Positions 16,733 to 24,712 of a DNA stretch of 64,000 bases are shown here, piece by piece. The notes below the pieces were generated by a model that did not search any database, was not told the origin of the DNA, and was given only the letters and a program-made list of their open reading frames with translations. The DNA is from Nesterenkonia ebinurensis (GTDB taxonomy: Bacteria; Actinomycetota; Actinomycetes; Actinomycetales; Micrococcaceae), in contig NZ_VWNF01000049.1 of NCBI RefSeq assembly GCF_008711175.1, positions 1 to 64,000 on the forward strand, in the 5' to 3' direction. How positions within the stretch are numbered: the stretch's first letter is position 1; the number at the start of each line of letters is the position of its first letter. Position numbers and translations under genes: made by a program.

Positions 16733-17228
16733 GTTAGTCGTGTCTGACAAACCTCTCACCTCGTTCGTTCGCTTCCCGCACCACCACTAGGTGGAGCGGG
16801 TCCCGGCTCTCTCAACTTGCGCGGTGCTGGACGGGCACCTGGACTGCGCCTCACTCGGCCAAAAATGCCTCTGGCATTTCCTGCCTCGCTCAGCTTGCCA
16901 GACACATCGTGCAGCACCTGCTCGCTACGGCGTCGGTTTATCAGACACGCTTTAGTCGTTAATCCCGCGACCGGAACGACCAGACGATATGGTCCCATGC
17001 CGTCTCTCGGCGCACCTTAGATGTGCAAGTCTTAATCACCCCGTGAGACTGCGATTAAGCTCGTGTCTTCACTCGGCTCGATCGGGTCTCGGCTGACTTG
17101 CCCAAGATTTCACCTTTGCAGTCGCCCGATCGGCTTCGCCTCCGGCCTCACGGTGAACAAAGCGGCGGCGTAACGCACCGGCAGCTGATTGTGCGCTGTA
17201 CCAGCGCTCAACTTATGCTGGGACTACC
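16733..17228. other. 496-bp intergenic region with inverted repeats and structured DNA
   Basis: No convincing gene. CGTGTCTGACAAACC at 16739-16753 and its inverted copy GGTTTATCAGACACG at 16935-16949 (1 mismatch in 15) bound a 211-bp segment. Inside it are a strong hairpin at 16775-16800 (CCCGCACCACC-ACTA-GGTGGAGCGGG) and a 7-bp perfect stem at 16863-16879. Farther right, CTTAATC/GATTAAG pair near 17034-17056, and a dispersed repeat (CACTCGGCTCGATCGGG) lies at 17070-17086. The layout resembles a small non-autonomous element next to a repeat cluster. Confidence 0.5.
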
Positions 17229-18506
17229 ATGACCGACAATCACGATCTCGAGGCGCTGGCCACAAACCCGCACACGGACTGGGACGTTCTGCACTGGATT
17301 GCAGAGAACCACCCCGAGCTGCGGCCTGCAGTGGCGGCCAACCCCGGTACCTACCAGGAGCTGGTTGACGCCCTGGCAGCGCTGGGGGACCCAGAGATCG
17401 ACGCCGCCATCGCCCAGCGGGAAGCCACCGGGGGAGTGGGGGAGCCTGAGGTTGAATCCGAGCCCGACCCGCACCCTATGGCTGGGATGTGGGACATCCC
17501 GAGCGGAGCATTCCCGGCGGCGGAGCCCGAGCCGCCAACCCCTGTCACACCGGTATCGGCGGAACCGGCAGAGCCTGTCGGCGCTGAGCCGGTGCCAGCG
17601 GTGCAGCAGGAGCTGGCCGAGCCGGGACCAGCTGAGTACGAGCCTCGGCAGAAGCGGGAGCTTCCCGTGCTGCCGATCGCTGCAGCGGTGCTGGGGCTTC
17701 TCAGCGTGGGCGCCGTCATCGGATTGCTGGTGATGCTGCTCAGCGGCGGAGATGACGACCCGCCCGCCGCAGGCCAGACTCCTGATCCCCAGCCCACCGC
17801 CGAAGACCAGGCCGAACCCGGAGATGAGAACGGGGAGGCAGACAACGGCGAGGACGAGCCCGCGGTGGATGAACAAGCCCTGGCGCAGGCCCGTGCCGCA
17901 GTTCAGGAGCTCGGCGAGAACCCGAGCTGCGATACCAGTGAGGATGCCGGCGTCGTCGCTGCTTTCCTCGCCGCCGCTGGGGCCGAGGAGGACTTTCCCG
18001 GCCAGGAGGACTCCGAGCTTCTGGAGTCCGCCTTCGAATCCATCCAGTCCGACTGCTCACCGGCCGAAGCGGCCGCGACCTTCGAATCCGCACGCAGCGG
18101 ACCCCAGGCCCCTGAGGACGGCCAAGGCGCTGCACTGACCGCAGTGGGCACCGACTGGGTCACCCGCGGGATCAACGATATGCGCGGGGCCGAGCAGATC
18201 AGCTCCTTCACCGCCCAGGGCGGCAACGTGGAATGCGAATTCTCCGACGGGCTGACCTGCACCGTCTACAGCACCACCGCCGAACCCTGCGATGAGGGCG
18301 CCACCTACCGGATGACTGTCCAAGGCGCCGAGGTGGACTGCGAGGCGCACCTGGAGTCAGGCAACCGCGAGCAGACCCTCTCCGAGGGCGATGCCGCCAC
18401 CGACGGGTTCCTGGTCTGCCAGGAACTCAGCGACCGGCTGACCTGCTTCAACACCGTGGAGGTCTTCGGCTTCGAGGTCTCCAACACCGGGCACTACACC
18501 TGGTAG
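17229..18506 (+). CDS. membrane protein with N-terminal leucine-rich-repeat-variant (LRV-like) domain
   Basis: 425 residues. The N-terminal ~65 residues (LATNPHTDWDVLHWIAENHPELRPAVAANPGTY) resemble the variant leucine-rich repeat of actinobacterial proteins, in which each unit reads 'A-NP-T...L'. A Pro/Glu-rich linker follows, then one membrane helix at about 146-170, then an acidic extracellular linker and a C-terminal domain with paired Cys residues (VECEFSDGLTCTVY, EVDCEAHL, FLVCQELSDRLTCF). So the LRV part is cytoplasmic and the Cys-rich part outside. Function is unknown. It is separated from mogA by only 26 bp but mogA has its own promoter. Confidence 0.7.
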   Translation: MTDNHDLEALATNPHTDWDVLHWIAENHPELRPAVAANPGTYQELVDALAALGDPEIDAAIAQREATGGVGEPEVESEPDPHPMAGMWDIPSGAFPAAEPEPPTPVTPVSAEPAEPVGAEPVPAVQQELAEPGPAEYEPRQKRELPVLPIAAAVLGLLSVGAVIGLLVMLLSGGDDDPPAAGQTPDPQPTAEDQAEPGDENGEADNGEDEPAVDEQALAQARAAVQELGENPSCDTSEDAGVVAAFLAAAGAEEDFPGQEDSELLESAFESIQSDCSPAEAAATFESARSGPQAPEDGQGAALTAVGTDWVTRGINDMRGAEQISSFTAQGGNVECEFSDGLTCTVYSTTAEPCDEGATYRMTVQGAEVDCEAHLESGNREQTLSEGDAATDGFLVCQELSDRLTCFNTVEVFGFEVSNTGHYTW

Positions 18507-18520
18507 CCGGCACGCAGGCG

Positions 18521-18535
18521 TAGAGTAGCCCCATG
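18521..18535 (+). promoter_or_regulatory. leaderless-type promoter of mogA
   Basis: TAGAGT at 18521-18526, 6-nt spacer, ATG at 18533. No ribosome binding site in between. Confidence 0.5.
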
Positions 18536-19045
18536 GCTGACTACAATCCTGAGGCTCGTGTGATCGCCCCGGTGATCGTCTCTACCCGGGCCGCCACCGG
18601 CCAGCGGGAGGATGAGTCCGCGCCGATCATCGCCGAGTTCGCTGAAGCCGTCGGATTCGTGGCACGCCCACCGGTGATCATCCCGGATGGGGAAGGCGTG
18701 CTCGCCGCGCTCTCCGAGCTGCTGGTGCAGATCGAACCAGCGGTCATCATCACCTCCGGCGGCACCGGGCTCACCCCGGACGATCTCACTCCGGAATACA
18801 CCAAGCCCATGCTGGACAAGGAGATCCCCGGGGTGGTGGAGGCCATCCGCGCCCATGGGCGCACCAAGAACCCGCTGGCCGCCCTCAGCCGCGGGGTGGC
18901 TGGAGTCAAGGACAGCACCGTGATCATCAACCTGCCAGGCTCGCCCAAAGCGGTGCGCGAGGGCATGGAGGTGCTGGTGGAGCTGCTGCCGCACCTCTGC
19001 GACCAGGTAGCGGATATCCGCGATAGCCACTGGGGAGATGCCTAG
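18533..19045 (+). CDS. mogA: MogA/MoaB family molybdenum cofactor biosynthesis protein
   Basis: 170 residues, the usual size. IITSGGTGLTPDDLTPEYTKP near residues 78-98 is the conserved molybdopterin-binding loop, and LSRGVAGVKDSTVIINLPGSPKAVREG near 120-145 is the second signature. The family adenylates molybdopterin before molybdate insertion. It stands alone: no other moa/moe gene is in this window. The 3' end is 9 bp from the convergent TPR membrane protein. Confidence 0.85.
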   Translation: MADYNPEARVIAPVIVSTRAATGQREDESAPIIAEFAEAVGFVARPPVIIPDGEGVLAALSELLVQIEPAVIITSGGTGLTPDDLTPEYTKPMLDKEIPGVVEAIRAHGRTKNPLAALSRGVAGVKDSTVIINLPGSPKAVREGMEVLVELLPHLCDQVADIRDSHWGDA

Positions 19046-19054
19046 CCCGGCTAT

Positions 19055-19495
19055 TTAGCTCGCCCGGTGCATATCGATGGCCCGCTTCATAGTGCGCCGA
19101 GCCCGGCCCCGGTCCCCGGCCACGTCATAGGCATAGGCCAGCCGGTACCAGACCCGCCAATCCTCCGGGGCAGCCTCGGCCTCGGCACGGAACCGCTCGA
19201 ACTGCTCATCGGCCTGCTGGCGGTTGGGCCGGCCGGCGGGGGAGCGCTCCACGGTATCCTCGGGCAGCCCGCCCTCCTCAGCCAGAATCTTGCCCAGCCG
19301 CTCAGTGCGCATCCCGAAGCTGATCGCATGCCACAGGAACCAAGCCCCCACCGCCACCAGAACCAGGGTGCCGGCACCCAACAGCCGGGCCACGGCGTCG
19401 TCGACCCTCAGGAACCGGAACGCAGAGGTCAGCGCACCTGCCATGACGATCACCACCAGGACGATCATCACCCACGTCCAGAGCTTGTCCTTCAT
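19055..19495 (-). CDS. small membrane protein with TPR-like C-terminus
   Basis: 146 residues. Two membrane helices at about 8-28 and 38-58 are followed by a soluble helical tail containing a TPR-like unit (WRVWYRLAYAYDVAGDRGRARRTMKRAIDMH). Its ATG overlaps the dapB stop by 4 bp (19492-19495), so translation is coupled to dapB. It is a conserved hypothetical gene next to dapB in related actinobacteria, as far as I recall. No function can be given. Confidence 0.75.
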   Translation of the reverse strand: MKDKLWTWVMIVLVVIVMAGALTSAFRFLRVDDAVARLLGAGTLVLVAVGAWFLWHAISFGMRTERLGKILAEEGGLPEDTVERSPAGRPNRQQADEQFERFRAEAEAAPEDWRVWYRLAYAYDVAGDRGRARRTMKRAIDMHRAS

Positions 19496-20373
19496 GAGGC
19501 TGCCGCAGAGCCCAGCAGCTCATCGAGCGCCTTCAGCTGCGAATGGTCCCTGCTCTGCAGCAGTGCGGCGACCTGGAGCAGGCGGTCCAGGTTCAGCAGC
19601 TTGTCCAGCCCGTAGACCACCCGGCCCGGTCGTGCGGCGACCTCGCGCAGTGCCAGCAGCACCCCGGGCATGAACCCCGCGCGGTCAAAGGAATCATGAC
19701 GCAGCGTGAGCTGCTCGCTGGGATTGCCGAACAGCGTCTCCTGGTGCGCCATCAGCCCGCGCAGCCGCACCGAATGCACATGGACCCCCTCAACCACCGC
19801 GCCACGGGCGCCCTCAAGCTGCTCCTCGGTGGCATCAGGGGAAGGCCCGACGCCGCCGGCCTGTCTGGCCTGCCCAATCAGCTCGGCAGTGCGCACCGCA
19901 GTTCCGGAGGGGGCATCCACTTTGTTGGGGTGGTGCAGCTCAATGATCTCCGTAGACTCGAAGTACGGGGCGGCAATCGCGGCGAAGGCCGAGGCCAGCA
20001 CTGAACCCAGGGCGAAGTTCGGAGCAATCACCACACTCGGTGCCCTGCCGAGTTTCGCCTCATCAAACCCCTCGCGGATCTTCCCGTCGATGGCCTGGTG
20101 AAGCCGTTGACGGCGGAGCTGATCCCAGCCTGAGGTGCCCACCACGGCATGAATACCGTGCTCCACTGCGAAGTGCACGTTCTCCTCCGTGGAGTCCGGC
20201 ACCGTGAGATCCACAAGATGGGTGGCACCGGCGGCGGTGATCCGCTCCAGCGAGTCTGTGCGGCCCAGCGCGGTCACCAGCTGCATATCTGGGGCGGCTT
20301 CCACCGCCTTGACCGCCTCCGAGCCCATCCGCCCACCGGTCCCCAGCACTGCCACTCTGATCTGATTCGCCAT
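19492..20373 (-). CDS. dapB: 4-hydroxy-tetrahydrodipicolinate reductase
   Basis: 293 residues. RVAVLGTGGRMGSEA at the N-terminus is the NAD(P)H-binding GxGxxG motif, and ELHHPNKVDAPSGTA is the conserved catalytic/substrate segment. It reduces the product of DapA in the lysine and diaminopimelate pathway. An insertion relative to the family is seen at LRRQRLHQAIDGKIREGFDEAKLG. Start ATG 20373 is supported by TAGGCT 7 nt upstream. It is close to but not in one transcript with dapA, which lies beyond a DUF418 gene on the other strand. Confidence 0.93.
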   Translation of the reverse strand: MANQIRVAVLGTGGRMGSEAVKAVEAAPDMQLVTALGRTDSLERITAAGATHLVDLTVPDSTEENVHFAVEHGIHAVVGTSGWDQLRRQRLHQAIDGKIREGFDEAKLGRAPSVVIAPNFALGSVLASAFAAIAAPYFESTEIIELHHPNKVDAPSGTAVRTAELIGQARQAGGVGPSPDATEEQLEGARGAVVEGVHVHSVRLRGLMAHQETLFGNPSEQLTLRHDSFDRAGFMPGVLLALREVAARPGRVVYGLDKLLNLDRLLQVAALLQSRDHSQLKALDELLGSAAAS

Positions 20374-20386
20374 GCCTCTAAGCCTA
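20371..20386 (-). promoter_or_regulatory. leaderless-type promoter of dapB
   Basis: On the minus strand TAGGCT (20386-20381), a 7-nt spacer (TAGAGGC), then ATG at 20373-20371. Confidence 0.5.
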
Positions 20387-21697
20387 CCTAGGCTCGCCGG
20401 CCAGGCCGGTGCTGTAGTAGTGGGTGAAGGCCTCCAGAGGCCCACGACGCCGCAGCCGCACCTTCAGAGCCCCAAGCGCCAGGGCGCCCACCACCAGCAG
20501 CAGGATCATCATGTGGTCCTGGATCTGTGGAAACACTGCCCCCTCCATCCGCCAGAACGGACCCAGTATCAGCAGATGCCCCACATAGAGGCTCAGCGGC
20601 ATGGCGCCGGCCCCGGCTAGCGGCGCCAGCGGCCAGCTCAGCCAGCGGCTGAGAACCAAACACAGCCCCAGCACTGCCACCGCGCAGCTGATGGTGTGCA
20701 GCAGATCCATGGTGCTGCCCTGGTGCGGCATCGGGATCAGAAACCACAGCGGATCGGTGACCAGGGGCAGAAAGTGATCCCCAGTCTCCAGCGATCCCTG
20801 CAGCGCGGTGGGGCTGTTGGCTGCGAAGGGCAGCATGCGTTGGCTCAGCCCCGAGTGCTGCAGGACAACCCCGCCGGCCCCATAGGTGAAGGCCGCCCCG
20901 GCAGTGCCGAACAGCAGGAGCTGAAGCTGCACGCCGGCCCTGCGCAGGTTCAGCCGGCCCACCGCCATCCCGGCGAACAGATAGGCCGGCCACAGCAGCA
21001 GCGGGTAGTAGCCGGTGACAGCCAGGTCCAGGCCAAGGAGTCCCGGCTCGGCCAGGTCGGGGAAGCCCGGGGAGTGCCAGAGCCGCTCAGGCTGATCCAG
21101 CGGGGAGGCGCGCAGCTGGTTCTGCAGCCACCAGTATGCCGGCGGGGCGAGCGCCACCCAGGCGGCGGCCAGCAGCGCTAAGCCCCGGGCTCCCAGGCGC
21201 AGGAACGGCAGCGCCAGGAAGAACATCAGCCCGTAGTGGACCAGGATGATCGCCACCCCTGACCCCAGGATCGCGCAGGCCAAGCCGATCAGAATGATCA
21301 GCAACGCCCGCAGCGCCACGACCCGGCGAAACCAGGCTGTGCTGGGTCCGGCGGCGGGCACATGCCCCGCTTGGTCTCCGACGTGGCCCGCAGCAACGTC
21401 AGATGTCGGCACGGGTCCCTGAGGTCGGGGGTCCTCCTCGGCGGTGTTGCCGCGGCCTTCACGCCCAAAGTCGGCACGCCGCGCCGCTCCTGCCTCACTG
21501 GTGTGGGCACTGGACGTCAGCAGCGCTAGGCCGACTCCGGCCAGGACCGCGAACAGAGCCGCTGAACGGCCCGAGAACAGCAGCCCGGCCCAGGTCGCCT
21601 CGCCGGTGACCGGATCAGAGGTGGGCAGCACGTGTACGGTCATCATGCCCAGCAGGGCGATCCCTCGCGCGGCGTCAACGCCCCAGAGTCTGCTCAC
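20384..21697 (-). CDS. DUF418/heparan-alpha-glucosaminide acetyltransferase-like membrane protein
   Basis: 437 residues with about ten membrane helices. The start RLWGVDAARGIALLGMMTVH carries the Arg/Asp/His pattern of the DUF1624/HGSNAT-like superfamily, and the C-terminal half (GAGAMPLSLYVGHLLILG) matches DUF418. Such proteins are thought to be integral acyltransferases; the substrate is unknown. GTG start at 21697 lies 6 nt from TAGCCT in a promoter shared with dapA. Between the second and third helices (residues ~62-118) sits a hydrophilic insertion (TSEAGAARRADFGREGR ... GHVGDQAGHVP) whose DNA matches the palindromic repeat A family. Confidence 0.75.
   Translation of the reverse strand: MSRLWGVDAARGIALLGMMTVHVLPTSDPVTGEATWAGLLFSGRSAALFAVLAGVGLALLTSSAHTSEAGAARRADFGREGRGNTAEEDPRPQGPVPTSDVAAGHVGDQAGHVPAAGPSTAWFRRVVALRALLIILIGLACAILGSGVAIILVHYGLMFFLALPFLRLGARGLALLAAAWVALAPPAYWWLQNQLRASPLDQPERLWHSPGFPDLAEPGLLGLDLAVTGYYPLLLWPAYLFAGMAVGRLNLRRAGVQLQLLLFGTAGAAFTYGAGGVVLQHSGLSQRMLPFAANSPTALQGSLETGDHFLPLVTDPLWFLIPMPHQGSTMDLLHTISCAVAVLGLCLVLSRWLSWPLAPLAGAGAMPLSLYVGHLLILGPFWRMEGAVFPQIQDHMMILLLVVGALALGALKVRLRRRGPLEAFTHYYSTGLAGEPR
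21376..21430 (-). repeat. palindromic repeat A, copy inside the DUF418 gene
   Basis: GACGTGGCCCGCAGCAAC followed by GGCACGGGTCCCTGAGGTC aligns along its length with the intergenic copies at 36190-36244 and 42526-42582. It falls in a loop of the membrane protein that homologues do not need, and keeps the frame open. More diverged than the other copies. Confidence 0.5.
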
Positions 21698-21718
21698 ACA
21701 GGTAGGCTACTCCCCATG
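21695..21718. promoter_or_regulatory. bidirectional leaderless promoter between the DUF418 gene and dapA
   Basis: The same 7 bp, TAGGCTA at 21703-21709, reads as a -10 box on both strands. Plus: TAGGCT, 7-nt spacer, ATG 21716 (dapA). Minus: TAGCCT, 6-nt spacer, GTG 21697 (DUF418 gene). The start codons are only 18 bp apart. Confidence 0.55.
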
Positions 21719-22789
21719 ACCACCGATCAGAATGTCGCCAGCAACGACGCCCGATTGAGCCGAGTGCCCTCCGCCGCTCGCGGCGAGAAGGCCGAGGCGG
21801 TTGAGGAGCACCAGCGTAGCGACGCCGCGGCGGATGCCAGCTCCATCGGCCACGAGTTCGACCCCTACCTGGCCAAGGGGCAGGTCAAGCACCCCGACCA
21901 GACCGACCCGTACTTCGGCCACCTGATCACCGCCCTGGTCACCCCCTTCACCAAGGACGACCGGATCGACTTCAAGGCCTTCGAGGCGCTGGCAGCCAAG
22001 CTGGTGGATGAGGGCAACGACTCCCTGGTGGTCTCCGGGACAACCGGTGAGACCTCCACCCTGGAGGACTACGAGAAGGCCGACCTGGTCCGCGCGGCCA
22101 AATCTGCGGTGGGGGACCGGGCCAAGGTCATCGCCGGCACCTCTACCAACCACACCAGCCACGACTTGGAGATGGCCGCCAAGGCTGAGCGCGCCGGAGC
22201 CGACGGTCAGCTGGTAGTCACCCCCTACTACAACAAGCCCTCTCAAGACGGGGTCTACGCGCACTTCACCGCGGTGGCGGATGCCGCGGATCTGCCGCTG
22301 ATGATCTATGACATCCCCGGCCGGACCGGTATCCCGGTTGCCACCGAGACCATCCTGAAGCTCGCCGAGCATCCCCGGATCATGAGCCTGAAGGATGCCA
22401 AGAACGACATCACCGCCACCACTGAGGTGCTCACCAAGACCGATCTAGAAATCTACTCAGGCGACGACCAGAACGTGCTGGCCTGGATGGCCATGGGCGC
22501 AGTCGGCGTCGTCTCGGTCACCGACCATGTGGCTGCGCCGACCTTCCGGCGGATGATCGATGCCGTGCTGAACTACGACCTCAAAGAGGCGCGCATCGCC
22601 CACGGCGAGCTCGGCCCGGTCATCCGTGCCATCATGACCCGCGTCCAGGGTGCGGTGGCCTCCAAGCTGGTGCTGAACTGGATGGGATTCCCCATCAACA
22701 CAGACGTTCGCCTGCCCCTGGTGCAGGCAAATGAGGCCGAGCAGGAGCTCGTCCTCGCCGACCTGCGCGAAGCAGGCTGGAAGCTCTAG
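21716..22789 (+). CDS. dapA: 4-hydroxy-tetrahydrodipicolinate synthase with N-terminal extension
   Basis: 357 residues, about 55-60 more than usual. The enzyme body starts near residue 66 (FGHLITALVTPFTKDDRID) and shows SGTTGETSTLEDYEK, VTPYYNKPSQDGVYAHF, YDIPGRTGIPV and the Schiff-base lysine in ILKLAEHPRIMSLKDAK. It condenses pyruvate with aspartate semialdehyde, the first committed step to lysine and diaminopimelate. Start ATG 21716 is set by TAGGCT 7 nt upstream, so the long Ala/Glu-rich extension (SRVPSAARGEKAEAVEEHQ) is probably translated. Part of that extension shares 17 bp with a repeat in dapF. rnjA follows 18 bp downstream in the same operon. Confidence 0.93.
   Translation: MTTDQNVASNDARLSRVPSAARGEKAEAVEEHQRSDAAADASSIGHEFDPYLAKGQVKHPDQTDPYFGHLITALVTPFTKDDRIDFKAFEALAAKLVDEGNDSLVVSGTTGETSTLEDYEKADLVRAAKSAVGDRAKVIAGTSTNHTSHDLEMAAKAERAGADGQLVVTPYYNKPSQDGVYAHFTAVADAADLPLMIYDIPGRTGIPVATETILKLAEHPRIMSLKDAKNDITATTEVLTKTDLEIYSGDDQNVLAWMAMGAVGVVSVTDHVAAPTFRRMIDAVLNYDLKEARIAHGELGPVIRAIMTRVQGAVASKLVLNWMGFPINTDVRLPLVQANEAEQELVLADLREAGWKL
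21751..21767 (-). repeat. repeat B, copy inside the dapA extension
   Basis: CCGATTGAGCCGAGTGC is the exact reverse complement of 35324-35340 in dapF and differs by one base over 16 from 17070-17085. It encodes part of the non-conserved N-terminal extension of DapA. Confidence 0.45.
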
Positions 22790-22807
22790 AAAGGAACCTG
22801 TCACAGC

Positions 22808-24490
22808 GTGACACCTGAAAAACTGCAAACACCCCCCAAACTGAAGAACGGCACCCTGCGGATCGTCCCGCTCGGGGGCCTGGGCGAAATCGGCCGGAAC
22901 ATGACCGTCTTCGAGCTCAATGGCAAGTTGCTCATTGTGGACTGCGGGGTGCTCTTCCCGGAGGAGGAGCAGCCCGGGGTGGACCTGATCCTGCCGGACT
23001 TCAGCTACATCGAGGACCGGCTCGAGGACGTGGTGGGCCTGGTGCTCACCCACGGCCATGAGGACCACATCGGCGCGGTGCCCTACCTGTTGCGGCGGAA
23101 GGAGGACATCCCGATCATCGGGTCCAAGCTGACCCTGGCCCTGGTGGAGGCCAAGCTGGCCGAGCACCGGCTCAACGCCTACACCCTCACCGTCAAAGAG
23201 GGTGATGTGGAGCGACTGGGCCAGTTCGAATGCGAGTTCGTGGCCGTCAACCACTCCATCCCGGACTCTCTGGCCGTGTTCATCCGCACCGAGGCCGGCT
23301 CCGTGCTGCACACCGGTGACTTCAAGATGGACCAGCTGCCCCTGGACGGGCGGATCACGGACCTGCGCCATTTCGCCAAGCTCGGCGAGGAGGGTGTGGA
23401 CATCTACCTCTCCGATTCCACCAACGCCCACATCCCAGGCTTCACCACCCCGGAGAAGGAAATTGGGCCCACCATCGACCAGGTGATCTCCAAGGCCCAG
23501 CGCCGGGTGATCGTGGCCAGCTTCGCCAGCCACATCCACCGGGTCCAGCAGGTGCTGCACGCCGCCGCCGCGCATGGACGCAAAGTGGCCTTCGTGGGCC
23601 GGTCCATGGTGCGCAATATGTCCATCGCCAAGCAGCTGGGCTATCTGGACATCCCAGAGAACATCCTCATCGACCTCAAGAAAGTCGATTCCCTGCCAGA
23701 CCACAAGGTGGTGCTGATGTCCACCGGCTCCCAGGGTGAGCCGATGGCCGCGCTGTCCCGGATGGCCAACGGCGACCACCAGATCCAGGTGGGTCAGGGC
23801 GACACAGTGATCCTGGCGTCGTCGTTGATTCCAGGCAATGAGACCGGGGTCTACCGGGTGATTAACGGGCTGATGAAGCTCGGGGCCGATGTGGTGCACA
23901 AGGACAACGCCAAGGTGCATGTCTCCGGGCACGCTTCCGCCGGGGAGCTGCTGTACTCCTACAACATCCTCTCTCCGCGCAACGCGATGCCCGTCCACGG
24001 CGAGCACCGGCACCTGATCGCCAACGGAAAGCTGGCCGAGGCCACCGGCGTTGACCCCGAGCGGGTGCTGCTCTGTGAGGACGGATCCGTGGTGGATATG
24101 CGCGATGGGCTGGCCCGGGTGGTCGGCCAGATTGAGGCCGGCTACGTGTACGTGGACGGCTCCTCGGTGGGCGAGATCACCGACTCCGAGCTCAAGGACC
24201 GCCGAGTACTGGGCGAAGAGGGGTTCATCTCCGTGGTCACCGTGGTCAACCGGCAGACCGGCACCATCATCTCCGGCCCTGACATCCACGCCCGCGGTGT
24301 GGCCGAGGAGGACGAGGTGTTCAAGAACGTCAAGCCCAAGATTGCCAAGGCGCTCACCGAGGCCATCCAGGACAACAAGGAGCACACCACCCATCAGCTC
24401 CAGCAGATCGTGCGCCGCACCATCGGTTCCTGGGTCAACCGCAAGCTGCGCCGCAAACCCATGATCGTCCCGGTCGTGGTCGAGACCTGA
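22808..24490 (+). CDS. rnjA: ribonuclease J
   Basis: 560 residues, full length. The metallo-beta-lactamase core shows LGGLGEIGRN, IVDCGVLFPEEEQPGVD and the zinc motif THGHEDHIGA near residues 79-88; beta-CASP motifs (DSTNAHIPGFT, SFASHIHRVQQV) and the C-terminal domain follow. It has endonuclease and 5'-3' exonuclease activity on RNA and replaces some RNase E functions in Gram-positive bacteria. GTG start at 22808; an AGGAA site lies 13 nt upstream, rather far. It follows dapA closely, an arrangement common across actinobacteria. Confidence 0.95.
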   Translation: MTPEKLQTPPKLKNGTLRIVPLGGLGEIGRNMTVFELNGKLLIVDCGVLFPEEEQPGVDLILPDFSYIEDRLEDVVGLVLTHGHEDHIGAVPYLLRRKEDIPIIGSKLTLALVEAKLAEHRLNAYTLTVKEGDVERLGQFECEFVAVNHSIPDSLAVFIRTEAGSVLHTGDFKMDQLPLDGRITDLRHFAKLGEEGVDIYLSDSTNAHIPGFTTPEKEIGPTIDQVISKAQRRVIVASFASHIHRVQQVLHAAAAHGRKVAFVGRSMVRNMSIAKQLGYLDIPENILIDLKKVDSLPDHKVVLMSTGSQGEPMAALSRMANGDHQIQVGQGDTVILASSLIPGNETGVYRVINGLMKLGADVVHKDNAKVHVSGHASAGELLYSYNILSPRNAMPVHGEHRHLIANGKLAEATGVDPERVLLCEDGSVVDMRDGLARVVGQIEAGYVYVDGSSVGEITDSELKDRRVLGEEGFISVVTVVNRQTGTIISGPDIHARGVAEEDEVFKNVKPKIAKALTEAIQDNKEHTTHQLQQIVRRTIGSWVNRKLRRKPMIVPVVVET

Positions 24491-24712
24491 CCGCGCACAT
24501 ACCTGGTCCGTCTGCTCGCCGCGCCCTGCTTTGAGTGCATGATTTGTGCAGCACTTTGGGACCCTGAAGCGTCAATGTACTGCACAAATCACGCACTCAG
24601 CGGAAGTGGGCGGGGTTTTAGGGCGCAGGTGGGGTGGTGAAGTGAGGCGCGGATAAGGGCGGTTCGGCGCGTGATGCTGGGCTCCTGCGCCGTTCACCGC
24701 TAAGTTGGGGGT
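24491..24712. other. rnjA-ftsK intergenic region with a long palindrome
   Basis: 222 bp. TGAGTGCATGATTTGTGCAG at 24532-24551 pairs with CTGCACAAATCACGCACTCA at 24580-24599 (19 of 20 positions), with a 28-nt loop. It could act as a terminator for the dapA-rnjA transcript, but it has no T-tract and looks more like a dispersed palindromic repeat. The ftsK promoter is probably in 24640-24710. Confidence 0.55.
24532..24599. repeat. 68-bp palindromic element
   Basis: Two 20-bp arms with a single mismatch surrounding a 28-nt loop. Arms contain ATTTGTGCAG. No second copy was noticed in this window. Confidence 0.65.

Noticed and set aside
22457-24394. 645-codon open frame on the minus strand opposite rnjA (and a similar 373-codon frame at 14479-15600 opposite the TagF-like gene)
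   Set aside because: They are antisense shadows of strongly conserved genes; the translations are repetitive in His/Gly/Val and have no recognisable domain, as expected from GC-rich third positions.
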